Below, piece after piece: positions 44,271-52,446 of a DNA stretch of 64,000 nt. The position numbers and the translations under genes are program-made. The first letter of the stretch is position 1, and each line of letters begins with the position of its first letter. The stretch lies in contig NZ_LT669941.1 of NCBI RefSeq assembly GCF_900128505.1, positions 1,359,727-1,423,726 on the forward strand, written 5' to 3'. Origin of the DNA: Parabacteroides timonensis (lineage in GTDB: Bacteria > Bacteroidota > Bacteroidia > Bacteroidales > Tannerellaceae). The notes under the pieces were generated by a model. That model had not been told where the DNA came from. It was given only the letters and a program-made list of their open reading frames with translations, and did no database searches.

Positions 44271-45260
44271 TTATGTTTGGTTACACAAATTATTAGTTGT
44301 ATATATACCTCTCCTCTTAGCCTCGGCAGCCAGGGCCGGAGTTACATCATATCCGCTAATAACTTTTTCAACCGAGTCATCCAGATTGAATATAGCTGTC
44401 GAGTCTACCGATATGGCTTTTTTTATATCACATCCCATGAGAAACAACAATTCGAAAGGACAGCAAAGATCAAGAATCATTGCTGTCGGAAAATAATATT
44501 GATAGTCTGTTCTTTCTGCCGGATGGGGTTTAATGATGACTTTCGACTCATCATAACCCGATAGCAATTTGCGGTACATTTCAATCTTTTGTTGTTCCGA
44601 AAAATTCCCCGATGAGAATTCTGTAAAAGGTTGCGTCAATAAAAAAATGTCATAGCCTGCCATTTTGCTGAAATCAAAGTCGGCCGGAAGAAACAACTGC
44701 TTTATTTCTTCCTGGCTCTTTCTATCCTTTTGATGCCACAACTGTTTCAGGTCTATAATTTCGACCTTATCAGCTATAATTTCCGGTATCGGCAAAATAC
44801 CGGTAAGATAAATTTTTTGCACATTTCCGGACAGTCCTAGCCAGGGATGCAGATCACCATACAAAAGCCTACTTATCATCGGTTTACGTTTCCTGTAAAC
44901 AAGCTGTGTAACAGTGGCTTCGCACTTATAAGAGAGGGTTCCGTCTTCCATATAAAATATATTTGTAAAACAGGATAAAAACTTATTAGTATATATAAGA
45001 TCTCCACCCAGAAAGACAGGTATATACCGGTTTATAAAAACAGAATAATGAATCCTTAAAAAAGAAATAATCCGATCTGTATAGGATATATTTAATAAAA
45101 ACACAGCATTCTTCATACGGATAGCAACCGGTACAGGAAATTCATCGTGTATAAAAAACAATGTATCCTCTTTTTTATAAGGCTCCAGTAGCAGGTATTG
45201 TAACAGCGAATAGAGATTAGGCAAATAAGCAATCGCTTTATATCTTTTAAATAACTTCAT
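44271..45260 (-). CDS. GT52-like (sialyl/nonulosonate) glycosyltransferase
   Basis: A 329-residue protein resembling GT52/polysialyl-type transferases. Motifs include FYMEDGTLSYKC (about 102-113), a KVIIKPHPAERTDYQYYFP segment (about 237-255) with the conserved KPHP, and CPFELLFLMGCDIKKAISVDSTAIFNLD (about 263-290). The longer start at 45287 would overlap neuA; the ATG at 45260 lies 1 base after the neuA stop, so it is preferred. Adjacent CMP-nonulosonate synthetase supplies the expected donor. Exact linkage unknown. Confidence 0.72.
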   Translation of the reverse strand: MKLFKRYKAIAYLPNLYSLLQYLLLEPYKKEDTLFFIHDEFPVPVAIRMKNAVFLLNISYTDRIISFLRIHYSVFINRYIPVFLGGDLIYTNKFLSCFTNIFYMEDGTLSYKCEATVTQLVYRKRKPMISRLLYGDLHPWLGLSGNVQKIYLTGILPIPEIIADKVEIIDLKQLWHQKDRKSQEEIKQLFLPADFDFSKMAGYDIFLLTQPFTEFSSGNFSEQQKIEMYRKLLSGYDESKVIIKPHPAERTDYQYYFPTAMILDLCCPFELLFLMGCDIKKAISVDSTAIFNLDDSVEKVISGYDVTPALAAEAKRRGIYTTNNLCNQT

Positions 45261-45261
45261 T

Positions 45262-45939
45262 TTATCGGTGGCTTTTATATTTCTCAAAATAATATTCTAC
45301 CAACTCAAAATCTTCCCGTGTGTCAATATCCAAAAAGCCGAACGGATGATCGACAATCAGCGAATACAGGGAATCTCCCCGGATACGTCCGTTCAATATC
45401 AGGTCGCGGTGGCTGATATACAAAAGGCCGTTTTCGAAATAAAGCGTCTCCATATCCTGGCTGCGCTGGCCAAACGTGAAGTTCCAGGGAATAAATCGTC
45501 CTTCCGCCAAATGTCCCAGTTTACGAACCTGGGGAGTGACAGCGAACAGACTGTCGCATTTTTCCAATTCGATTATCCGCAAGGCTTCTTCCATCATACC
45601 CTCCGGACGAAGCGGATTGGTGGCTTGTATATGGATCATGTAATCAAACTCCTTTCCCTCCGAAAGGAGTTCTGTTGCAGCATGCTGCAACACGACATCG
45701 CTGGAACACAGATCCCCCGACAATTCCACCGGACGCTTTATCACTACTGCCCCATATTTGCGGGCCACAGCGGCAATCTCTTCGCTATCGGTCGACACAT
45801 ACACCTCCGTATCGGGTAGTACTCGCCGGCTATATTCGATAGAGTGCGCCAATAAGGGCTTTCCGGCCAAAGGATAGATATTCTTTCCCGGAAAACGCTT
45901 AGATCCTCCACGCGCCGGGATTAACATTACATACTTCAT
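45262..45939 (-). CDS. neuA: CMP-N-acylneuraminate (nonulosonate) cytidylyltransferase
   Basis: A 225-residue enzyme activating a nonulosonic acid (sialic, legionaminic, pseudaminic) or Kdo-like acid as its CMP-sugar. It begins MLIPARGGSKRFPGKNIYPLAGKPL (about 5-29), the signature pyrophosphorylase loop, then YVSTDSEEIAAVARKYGAVVIKRP (about 47-70), IQATNPLRPEGMMEEAL (about 109-125) and GFLDIDTREDFELVE near the end. Its stop lies 1 base before the GT52-like gene. No NeuB/NeuC-type synthase lies in the window, so the acid is made elsewhere or scavenged. Confidence 0.9.
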   Translation of the reverse strand: MKYVMLIPARGGSKRFPGKNIYPLAGKPLLAHSIEYSRRVLPDTEVYVSTDSEEIAAVARKYGAVVIKRPVELSGDLCSSDVVLQHAATELLSEGKEFDYMIHIQATNPLRPEGMMEEALRIIELEKCDSLFAVTPQVRKLGHLAEGRFIPWNFTFGQRSQDMETLYFENGLLYISHRDLILNGRIRGDSLYSLIVDHPFGFLDIDTREDFELVEYYFEKYKSHR

Positions 45940-46371
45940 CGGATAAAAAGATTAGATCGGATAAAATGAAACCATTTACCCTTGTTAAATTAGTCGATAT
46001 GATTATTGCGAATTAAAATTGTCGCTTTATCGTATTTTTCAACCAAAGATTCATTTTGGTGTATTTATTTATGTTAGATTAAATGTATTCAAGTCAGACT
46101 TATCCAAACAGAAGTTCAGCCTCCATGTTTATACACGGAACCACAAACAGATAGTTCTTTTCTTCTGGATTTATTCGGATTGTTTTGTTGATATTGTCAG
46201 TTATGGGTTCGGTTGGTTCCGGTATTATCAAATGTGACCGGTTTAATTATTGGCATATTTGAGCTATTTGTTTGTATTGATAATAGTGACAGATGGCAAC
46301 TGTTTCCCCTCTTTGAGAGGGGAAAGGTTACTCCCGACGCTATAAATTTATAGCTCACCTTCTTCTAATTC
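45940..46371. other. Long non-coding stretch with hairpins
   Basis: No gene is seen over 432 bases. It contains an AT-rich part upstream of neuA, a hairpin TTTCCCCTC / GAGGGGAAA (46303-46325) and a perfect 16-bp palindrome GCTATAAATTTATAGC (46339-46354), just before the nuclease remnant. The boundary may mark an old insertion junction. Confidence 0.6.
46303..46354. repeat. Hairpin plus 16-bp palindrome
   Basis: TTTCCCCTC-TTTGA-GAGGGGAAA (46303-46325) is followed by the perfect palindrome GCTATAAATTTATAGC (46339-46354). The pair could be a dispersed repeat unit of this genus. Confidence 0.6.
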
Positions 46372-46701
46372 TTAGTTTTCAAATTCACGCATCGCTACCG
46401 GTTGCCAGCCTTTATAGACGACTGCCAACAGACGTAAACGAGTATGGCTTGTGCTGCTGATAACTTTTTCATCGGAAACATAGCGAAGCAACTGGCTTTT
46501 CGCTTCTTCCAACAGCTTTTCAACATTCATCGTGTGATCGTCATGCTTCAGGTATTTCAATTCGATCAGATAAGAATATTGCATATCCGGATAATTCGCA
46601 AGGTTGGGCATCTGATATAGATCCGAAAAACCTCGTCCGGCTTCAAATTCCGGCCAAATAATGAAGTAATCCGTCAATCCGTAAGGTATTTTCTTTGCCA
46701 T
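46372..46701 (-). pseudogene. Remnant of an AAA-ATPase/PD-(D/E)XK nuclease gene
   Basis: A 109-residue fragment matching the C-terminal PD-(D/E)XK nuclease domain (DUF1703-type): FEAGRGFSDLYQMPNLANYPDMQYSYLIELKYLK shows the GRxD and ExK active-site spacing. The N-terminal AAA-ATPase part (about 300 residues) is missing, and the 110 bases upstream show no continuation in any frame. Full-length relatives are common in Bacteroidales. A short free-standing gene is possible, but a decay product is more likely. Confidence 0.65.
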
Positions 46702-46811
46702 ATTCTACTTTATTTATTCAATTCAAATCCATTCCTTCTGATAAGAATTATACAAAGATAACTAATTTCCCCAAAAGCGAACTTCAATTTTCAACTCTCA
46801 ATTTTCAATTC

Positions 46812-47054
46812 TCAAGGTTCGCCCAGAAAACGAAATATCTGCCTGGTTTGTAACGGAGTGAACTTGCGCTGCCCCTTACGCCAGCCGGCTTCCTTAAGGG
46901 CCGTTGTCAGACCTTCGTTGAATGCGATCCAACGTTTGATCGCTTTGGCTGCCGAGTCGGGCTGCAAGGTCGGATTATATAACAAACCTAGTTCAGTAAC
47001 TCCATAGCTTCGTACCGGTACATGTGTTTCCGCCTGTTCTGTATCCTTATTCAT
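46812..47054 (-). CDS. DUF4248 protein
   Basis: An 80-residue DUF4248 protein: VRSYGVTELGLLYNPTLQPDSAAKAIKRWI (about 14-43) and ALKEAGWRKGQRKFTPLQTRQIFRFLGEP (about 51-79) are typical. The C-terminal half resembles a small helix-turn-helix with basic residues. Members are often found next to HU-like proteins and cell-wall hydrolases at Bacteroidales capsule loci. It diverges from the HU-like gene across a 231-base spacer, which contains a TTATCGATAA palindrome (near 47243). Function unknown. Confidence 0.85.
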   Translation of the reverse strand: MNKDTEQAETHVPVRSYGVTELGLLYNPTLQPDSAAKAIKRWIAFNEGLTTALKEAGWRKGQRKFTPLQTRQIFRFLGEP

Positions 47055-47285
47055 AATGCATTATTTTTATTTGATTTATGCATTAAATGTACAAAATATT
47101 CTGCAATATCACAAGCATTTACGACTTACATTTCAATGAATACAAAACAATATCCGGACTTATCGATACTTATCCGTCGATAACCGGACAGAACTGGAAT
47201 TAACAGGAAATGCCTCTCCCCGACTGTCGTACCTTCGTATTGTTATCGATAACCAACCAATTATTCATTATTAATTATCAACGTT

Positions 47286-47741
47286 ATGGCACTGAATTTC
47301 CATCTGGTAAAACGTCCCGACATGCGTAAAGACGCTGCCGCAGGTTCCGAACTGTATTATGCACAGGTTCGCGCTTTGAAAAAAATCAGCTTCGAAAAGT
47401 TATGCAGCATGATCGCTATGCGAAGCACCGCATTTATAGGTGATGTCATGTTGGTGATCGAAGGTCTACTCTCGGTCATGCAGGAACGTCTTGAAGAAGG
47501 CGATATTATTTGCATGGGCCGCCTGGGTAATTTCCGCATGGTGGCGGGAAGCAAAGGAGTCCCCGTTAAAAAGGATTTCGACACCTCTCTCTTCAACGAT
47601 GCACGCATCGTATACGTTTCGGGCACTATGCTGGCCGATATCAAGCGAAATGCCAAGTTCGAAGAATTGAAACCGATCAAAGACCCGGATGCCGGCAGCG
47701 AAGGCGGTAGCGGTGAAGACGATCGTCCTGTTATTGAATAA
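47286..47741 (+). CDS. HU-like DNA-binding protein with extended tail
   Basis: A 151-residue HU-family (HU-HIG type) protein on the strand opposite to the capsule genes. The core (about 20-125) shows SFEKLCSMIAMRSTAFIGDVMLVIEGLLSVMQERLEEGDIICMGRLGNFRMVAGSKG, the HU fold with the GRLGNF motif. The C-terminus is Gly/Asp/Glu-rich and disordered (DPDAGSEGGSGEDD). It lies 2 bases before the glucosaminidase gene, so the two are co-transcribed. It is the second HU-like protein in the locus. Confidence 0.88.
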   Translation: MALNFHLVKRPDMRKDAAAGSELYYAQVRALKKISFEKLCSMIAMRSTAFIGDVMLVIEGLLSVMQERLEEGDIICMGRLGNFRMVAGSKGVPVKKDFDTSLFNDARIVYVSGTMLADIKRNAKFEELKPIKDPDAGSEGGSGEDDRPVIE

Positions 47742-47743
47742 AT

Positions 47744-48190
47744 ATGGAAAAGCAAGCATTTTTTAAAAAGTTCCTCCCGGCGGCAAAAGCTGCCGGGGAA
47801 CATTTCAAACTGAATCCGCAGATAATCCTCGCACAAGCAGCCATCGAAAGCGGCTGGGGTGAAAGCGTCCTCTGCACAGTGTACAACAATTATTTCGGCC
47901 TTACCGGTTACGGGCAACCCACCCTCTACTGGAAAGGGGCGAAAACACTCAAAACGGAAGACGGAGGGATTTCCCACCTCCAATTTCGTATCTATGAATC
48001 GGTTGAACAAAGTTTCTTCGATTTTGCAAGGTTGATCCGCACGGTTTATCCGACAGCTGCCTCGCTCAGCTATTATCCTGAAGCCTATGCCAAAGAGGTC
48101 GCTTACAGCCGTTACATCAGTGAGGCAAACAGCGACAACCGCGAAGCTTACCGGCAGATGCTGATCAAAATCAGCCAATATATCAAATAA
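47744..48190 (+). CDS. FlgJ-like glucosaminidase (peptidoglycan hydrolase)
   Basis: A 148-residue GH73-type beta-N-acetylglucosaminidase: HFKLNPQIILAQAAIESGWGESVLCTVYNNYFGL (about 20-53) holds the likely catalytic Glu in AIESGWGES. YNNYFGLTGYG (about 46-56) is the second conserved block. There is no signal peptide, so release would need lysis, a holin or a non-classical route. It follows the HU-like gene by 2 bases and is followed by a small membrane protein, a phage-lysis-like arrangement; amidases occupy the same slot at other Bacteroidales capsule loci. Confidence 0.85.
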   Translation: MEKQAFFKKFLPAAKAAGEHFKLNPQIILAQAAIESGWGESVLCTVYNNYFGLTGYGQPTLYWKGAKTLKTEDGGISHLQFRIYESVEQSFFDFARLIRTVYPTAASLSYYPEAYAKEVAYSRYISEANSDNREAYRQMLIKISQYIK

Positions 48191-48200
48191 AATTATTATC

Positions 48201-48470
48201 ATGAAATATCTTGAAGCTATCCTTCGTTTCCTGACAACGATTGCCCAATTATTTTTTCGGGGTAAAAGGAAACATATACCTGATCGACCTCTGGTTGACG
48301 ATCCTGGCCATGCTGGCAGTGAACAACCGCAACACCGAAGTGGCCCTGGCGGCTATCGGAGCGATTCTCTCGATATCAGGGAAACCTTCCCGTCACCCGA
48401 AAAAATAATGGGTGGTGCACTGATCCTTTGTGCAACGGGAGGGTATTTGCTGAAATTGCTAGGATCATAA
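48201..48470 (+). CDS. Small membrane protein, probable frameshift
   Basis: The 89-residue open frame starts with a hydrophobic N-terminus (MKYLEAILRFLTTIAQLFF) but then becomes Arg/Pro/Ser-rich and unlike a real protein. In the next frame a hydrophobic segment YLIDLWLTILAMLAV, then EVALAAIGAILSISG, runs to a stop at 48406-48408. Removing one T from the run of six at 48252-48257 would join the parts into a 69-residue two-span holin-like protein. Its stop would overlap an ATG (TAATG) opening a 20-residue peptide. It lies 10 bases after the glucosaminidase and overlaps the convergent ABC gene by 6 bases. True product uncertain. Confidence 0.5.
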   Translation: MKYLEAILRFLTTIAQLFFRGKRKHIPDRPLVDDPGHAGSEQPQHRSGPGGYRSDSLDIRETFPSPEKIMGGALILCATGGYLLKLLGS

Positions 48471-50183
48471 ATTACAAATATCTATAATTTTACGGCATAT
48501 TGCCAACGACTCCGGACGGTGGGATATGACCAGCAAGGTCAATCCCGGACATTCCTCCGATAAACGTAGTATGGACTCATTGATGGTATGCTCCGAGTTT
48601 TCATCCAGTGAAGAGGTAGCCTCGTCGAACATCAGGATTTCAGCTTTCTTATATAAGGCACGAGCTATGCCTAACCGTTGACGCTGACCTCCCGACAGAA
48701 GGCTGCCTCCTTCACCTACCGGAGTAAGGACTCCCTTGGGCAAAGTCGACACAAAACGTTCCAGTGAGGCCAAACGCAAGACCAGGGCGATCCGTTCCAT
48801 ATCCGGTTGTTTATCGACATCACCCATTACGATATTATCCAATAAGGTACCTTCTACCATAAACAGTTGTTGTGAGACATATCCTATCCGGCTTCTCCAG
48901 GAGGCCAGCTTGTCAGCCGACAAATTAACCCCGTCGATATAAATACCACCCGAATCCGGCTTCAGAAATCCCAGTATCAGATGAAACAAGGTCGATTTAC
49001 CACACCCCGATTCACCACGAAAACCGATAAAGTCACCTTTATGAATCTCCAGGGAATAATATTCAAATACCGGCTTCACCTTATCGTATGAGAAACTAAG
49101 ATCACGAATAGAGATCGAATGGTCGAATGCGATCGGATGCTGGTCAATCATTTCATGAGACACCTCTTCCAATTCCAGATCATCTAGAGCTTTGAAGACG
49201 AATGAATTTCCTCTCATAAGAAACAGATATCCTGTACCCTTTATAATGCTTGGCAATACCCGGTAAACAGCAATAGCAAATATACCGACGATCAATCCTA
49301 ATGAGGGAAGCTCAAACAATTGCGTGGCTATAATCAAAACGATCACCGAGCAGACAATAGCTATTTCCAATACTCTTTGTAACGAATTGCTTAGTATCAA
49401 CTGACGAACAAAAAAACGATTCTGCTCTGTCAATAGATTAGAAAAGCGTCGGATACTTTCCGGAAAAGTGTTATTCATTTCCATATCCGTAAAGCCAATA
49501 AAAGTTTGTTGCAATAACTTGCCCCTTTGAGGTATTAATAAGTACAGTTTTTCTCCATAAGCCTTTATCCGGGAACGGGAATAACGATAATAGATTAACG
49601 TTATGGGAACAAATGTCAATATAACCAAGAAAAAGACATACACATTAAATGCGATTAATCCAGCAAATATCGACACTGAAACAAAAATCTCACAAGCTAA
49701 TGATGAAAACGGAACAAAATACCCCTTAATCAAATTTTCGGCTATACTATTGATCTGGTTAATCAATTTATGGCTATTATTCTGTTTTATAAACAAATAT
49801 CCTTTGGAATAATAACAACTATACAGACGAATAGACAAATAAGAGGACAAAGAAAATAGTCGCTGATTCTGCTTATACTGTAACCAAACAGATAAACAAA
49901 CACGCATAATTGTAAAAATCAAAATTGAAAAACAGATGAAAAAGACAAAGGAACGGATACTATCAAATCCGACCCAATGATAAAATAAAGCCAGATATTT
50001 ATTCTCCAATACCACTTTTTCATTCAATACCAACAGTAATATAGGCAAGAGAACACCGATTCCCACCAAGTCAACAACAGCCATGATAAAAACGGATAAA
50101 ACTACCCCCCACAAACGTTGCTTATACAGACGTGGTAACAATTTAAAAAACCGTATTATCTCATCAGGTATCAATCGAATCAT
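48465..50183 (-). CDS. Lipid-linked glycan ABC exporter, PglK/MsbA-like
   Basis: A 572-residue half-transporter with six membrane spans (about 20-310) fused to a nucleotide-binding domain. Walker A GFRGESGCGKSTLFHLILG (about 385-403), signature LLSGGQRQRLGIARAL (about 490-505) and Walker B ILMFDEATSSLDE (about 512-524) are complete. No Wzx flippase gene is seen in the locus, so this exporter may flip the undecaprenyl-linked repeat unit, as PglK does. It overlaps the Wzy stop/start by 4 bases, placing it in the operon. MsbA-like lipid A export is an alternative. Confidence 0.85.
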   Translation of the reverse strand: MIRLIPDEIIRFFKLLPRLYKQRLWGVVLSVFIMAVVDLVGIGVLLPILLLVLNEKVVLENKYLALFYHWVGFDSIRSFVFFICFSILIFTIMRVCLSVWLQYKQNQRLFSLSSYLSIRLYSCYYSKGYLFIKQNNSHKLINQINSIAENLIKGYFVPFSSLACEIFVSVSIFAGLIAFNVYVFFLVILTFVPITLIYYRYSRSRIKAYGEKLYLLIPQRGKLLQQTFIGFTDMEMNNTFPESIRRFSNLLTEQNRFFVRQLILSNSLQRVLEIAIVCSVIVLIIATQLFELPSLGLIVGIFAIAVYRVLPSIIKGTGYLFLMRGNSFVFKALDDLELEEVSHEMIDQHPIAFDHSISIRDLSFSYDKVKPVFEYYSLEIHKGDFIGFRGESGCGKSTLFHLILGFLKPDSGGIYIDGVNLSADKLASWRSRIGYVSQQLFMVEGTLLDNIVMGDVDKQPDMERIALVLRLASLERFVSTLPKGVLTPVGEGGSLLSGGQRQRLGIARALYKKAEILMFDEATSSLDENSEHTINESILRLSEECPGLTLLVISHRPESLAICRKIIDICNL

Positions 50184-51370
50184 ATTAATCTATTATTTAT
50201 ATTTACTACTTTACCACACTCTGATAATAACAACCACAGGAAAAAACAAAGATAAGCTCCGGAAGCTATTACATATCCTTCAAAAATCATGTGGAACAAA
50301 AACAAAAATAAAAGAGAGCCTATAAAATATCCATTTATTCCTACCGATTCTTTTATAAACAAGAAATAGAGACTACGAAAAAAAAGAATCGAAAATGACA
50401 AAAAACCCATCAACCCCATTGACGATAATAAAAATAGCCAGCTACTTCCTGGCTCTATCGTTCCACTACCTGATTTTGAACTTCTACTTACAGCCTCCTT
50501 ATTCATTGTTGCAAAACCAACTCCAAAAAATGGATATGCTTTAAATTCATCCATCCTTTTATTCCACAATCCATCTCTTGACATCGTCACACTCCCACCT
50601 TTCTCTCCAATCTCCATTTTTGAGCGTAATCTTTCTGTATGAATCCACCAGAAACTAGAAGTTAATAATGTAACACATAACACTGTAAAACAAATCTTTC
50701 CTAACCTCATCACATGATGACGATATATCCGACTATAAAAGAAAGCTGTGGCACACATCGTACTTCCTAAAGCAGAACGGGAACCCGCCAATATCAGAAT
50801 CAACAACGAAACGATGGCAATTCCGACTTCAAGATACTTGCTTAACAATTTAGACGACAAATAAAAGCGATACAAACTATAAATGAAAGATATTCCACTT
50901 AATGTCCCCAGTAACATGGATTGATTGGTAAATCCTTCAAACCCACTCCTACCTTGCACAAGTTCCGGACGAATTATCCAGGCCTGAAATGTTAAAATCA
51001 CAATCCAACGAATAAAAGTCAGACTATGCACAAATAATAAACGTCTCCATACTACTAATATGGGATTAACAAGAAAAGGACCTACAACCAAAGTGACAGC
51101 CATAAATCCGATTACTCTAAATCCAACTTGAAAATAAGCAGGTATATCATTTACCCAAACTGAAAATAATATGGAAATCAAGAAAGGTAACCAAGTATAA
51201 GTAAACGCCAATCCTCCCCTAAAAACCATCCAAAACAAAGCCGCGACGAAACTTGCGTAATAAACAGGGTCTGGTATTGCCGGTAAATCAGGGCTTACCT
51301 TCGTAAAAGACAGCAGAAGGATATTAAACAACAGAATACGGGATAAACTATCAATCGTTCCTGTCTTCAT
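50180..51370 (-). CDS. wzy: Wzy/O-antigen ligase-like polymerase
   Basis: A 396-residue polytopic membrane protein with about 10-12 spans. The O-antigen ligase/polymerase signature region includes LLILILAGSRSALGSTMCATAFFYSR (about 190-215), with the large periplasmic loop after it (RDGLWNKRMDEFKAYPFFGVGFATMN). It polymerises capsular repeat units at the periplasmic face. It shares 4-base stop/start overlaps with the genes on both sides, so it is translationally coupled in the operon. AT-rich. Confidence 0.85.
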   Translation of the reverse strand: MKTGTIDSLSRILLFNILLLSFTKVSPDLPAIPDPVYYASFVAALFWMVFRGGLAFTYTWLPFLISILFSVWVNDIPAYFQVGFRVIGFMAVTLVVGPFLVNPILVVWRRLLFVHSLTFIRWIVILTFQAWIIRPELVQGRSGFEGFTNQSMLLGTLSGISFIYSLYRFYLSSKLLSKYLEVGIAIVSLLILILAGSRSALGSTMCATAFFYSRIYRHHVMRLGKICFTVLCVTLLTSSFWWIHTERLRSKMEIGEKGGSVTMSRDGLWNKRMDEFKAYPFFGVGFATMNKEAVSRSSKSGSGTIEPGSSWLFLLSSMGLMGFLSFSILFFRSLYFLFIKESVGINGYFIGSLLFLFLFHMIFEGYVIASGAYLCFFLWLLLSECGKVVNINNRLI

Positions 51371-52446
51371 TTTTGCGAATGCATTCCCATCATCCGGTAT
51401 CTTCTATAAAGAAACTCCAGATGATATCTGAGATATAATAACAATAAACAACAATAATCCATTATCCACGGAGATGTATGGAGCAGTAACTCACGAAAGA
51501 GTTTCTGGTGAATATCTTCCGGTGGAGTTTCTTTTACTATCTTCTTTAACATTGATGATGAGAAATAGTATGTTTGTATAATACATAAACGCTCTTTTCT
51601 TGACAACTTTGCGCCGGGCCGGTATAAAGTATATAAGAAAACCCGGTAATCACGGACTTTCATTTTTTGTAAATAATCGTCTGAAATCTTTTTATCTACT
51701 CGGAACTGACTAAAAAACGATTGAAATACTGCTTCTTTCTGTTTGTGTGCCTCCAGAAATTTGGGCCGGTAAGAAGAAATTATAGTTGGCACATCTCTAC
51801 GCATATAATGATAATAGATACCCGGTAATATGCTAACAGCCTTGACTTCTTTCAATACTTCCAGATTAAAAGCTATATCTTCAAAAGGAGCTTCTACCTG
51901 AAAGGTCAACATCCGGTCTCTTAGAAGTTGTTTCCTATATATCTTATTGCAAGAATAATTAAACAAATGCAATTGCGAAAGTTCAACAAAAAGAGAATAA
52001 AAATTCATTGGATCCCGTTCTGTATATTCCTGACTTACCTTTTCAAGATATGTACAGTCATCTTTCGTATATTCAATTGCTACACTACAAACTACAACAT
52101 CCGAATTTTCTCGTTTAGCGACTTTAAACATCGACAGAAACATATCGGGTTCTATCCAGTCGTCTGCATCTATAAAAGCTATATATTCTCCCGTAGCCAG
52201 TTGCATTCCGTTATTACGGGAAGTACTTAAATGTGCATTTTCTTGATGGATAACCCGGATACGGGGATCTCTTTCGGCATATCGATCGGCAATCTTTCCG
52301 CTACTGTCCGTTGAACCGTCGTCGACCACAATTACTTCGATCTCCTTTAGATCCTGGTTGATTATACTATCCAGGCAAGCAGGAAAGTATTCCTCTGCAT
52401 TATAAACCGGTACTATTACTGAAACTAATGGCTTTTGCATCTTCAT
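51367..52446 (-). CDS. Family 2 glycosyltransferase
   Basis: A roughly 359-residue GT-A glycosyltransferase: LVSVIVPVYNAEEYFPACLDSI (about 6-27), VIVVDDGSTDSSGKI (about 38-52) and IAFIDADDWIEPDMFLSM (about 88-105, DxD). The C-terminal 120 residues form a Leu/Tyr-rich region with a hydrophobic end. The ATG at 52446 is preferred over 52464; either way it overlaps the WecA-like gene by 47-65 bases, which is long but typical of tightly packed glycan operons. Sugar unknown. Confidence 0.9.
   Translation of the reverse strand: MKMQKPLVSVIVPVYNAEEYFPACLDSIINQDLKEIEVIVVDDGSTDSSGKIADRYAERDPRIRVIHQENAHLSTSRNNGMQLATGEYIAFIDADDWIEPDMFLSMFKVAKRENSDVVVCSVAIEYTKDDCTYLEKVSQEYTERDPMNFYSLFVELSQLHLFNYSCNKIYRKQLLRDRMLTFQVEAPFEDIAFNLEVLKEVKAVSILPGIYYHYMRRDVPTIISSYRPKFLEAHKQKEAVFQSFFSQFRVDKKISDDYLQKMKVRDYRVFLYTLYRPGAKLSRKERLCIIQTYYFSSSMLKKIVKETPPEDIHQKLFRELLLHTSPWIMDYCCLLLLYLRYHLEFLYRRYRMMGMHSQK

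Noticed and set aside
46785..46815. Degenerate TTCAATTTTCAA/CTCTCAATTTT tandem repeat
   Set aside because: Short low-complexity AT-rich tract between two small genes; no clear unit count or function.
47357..48202. 281-codon minus-strand frame over the HU-like and glucosaminidase genes
   Set aside because: Both plus-strand genes have clear domains and start signals; the antisense frame is a composition effect.
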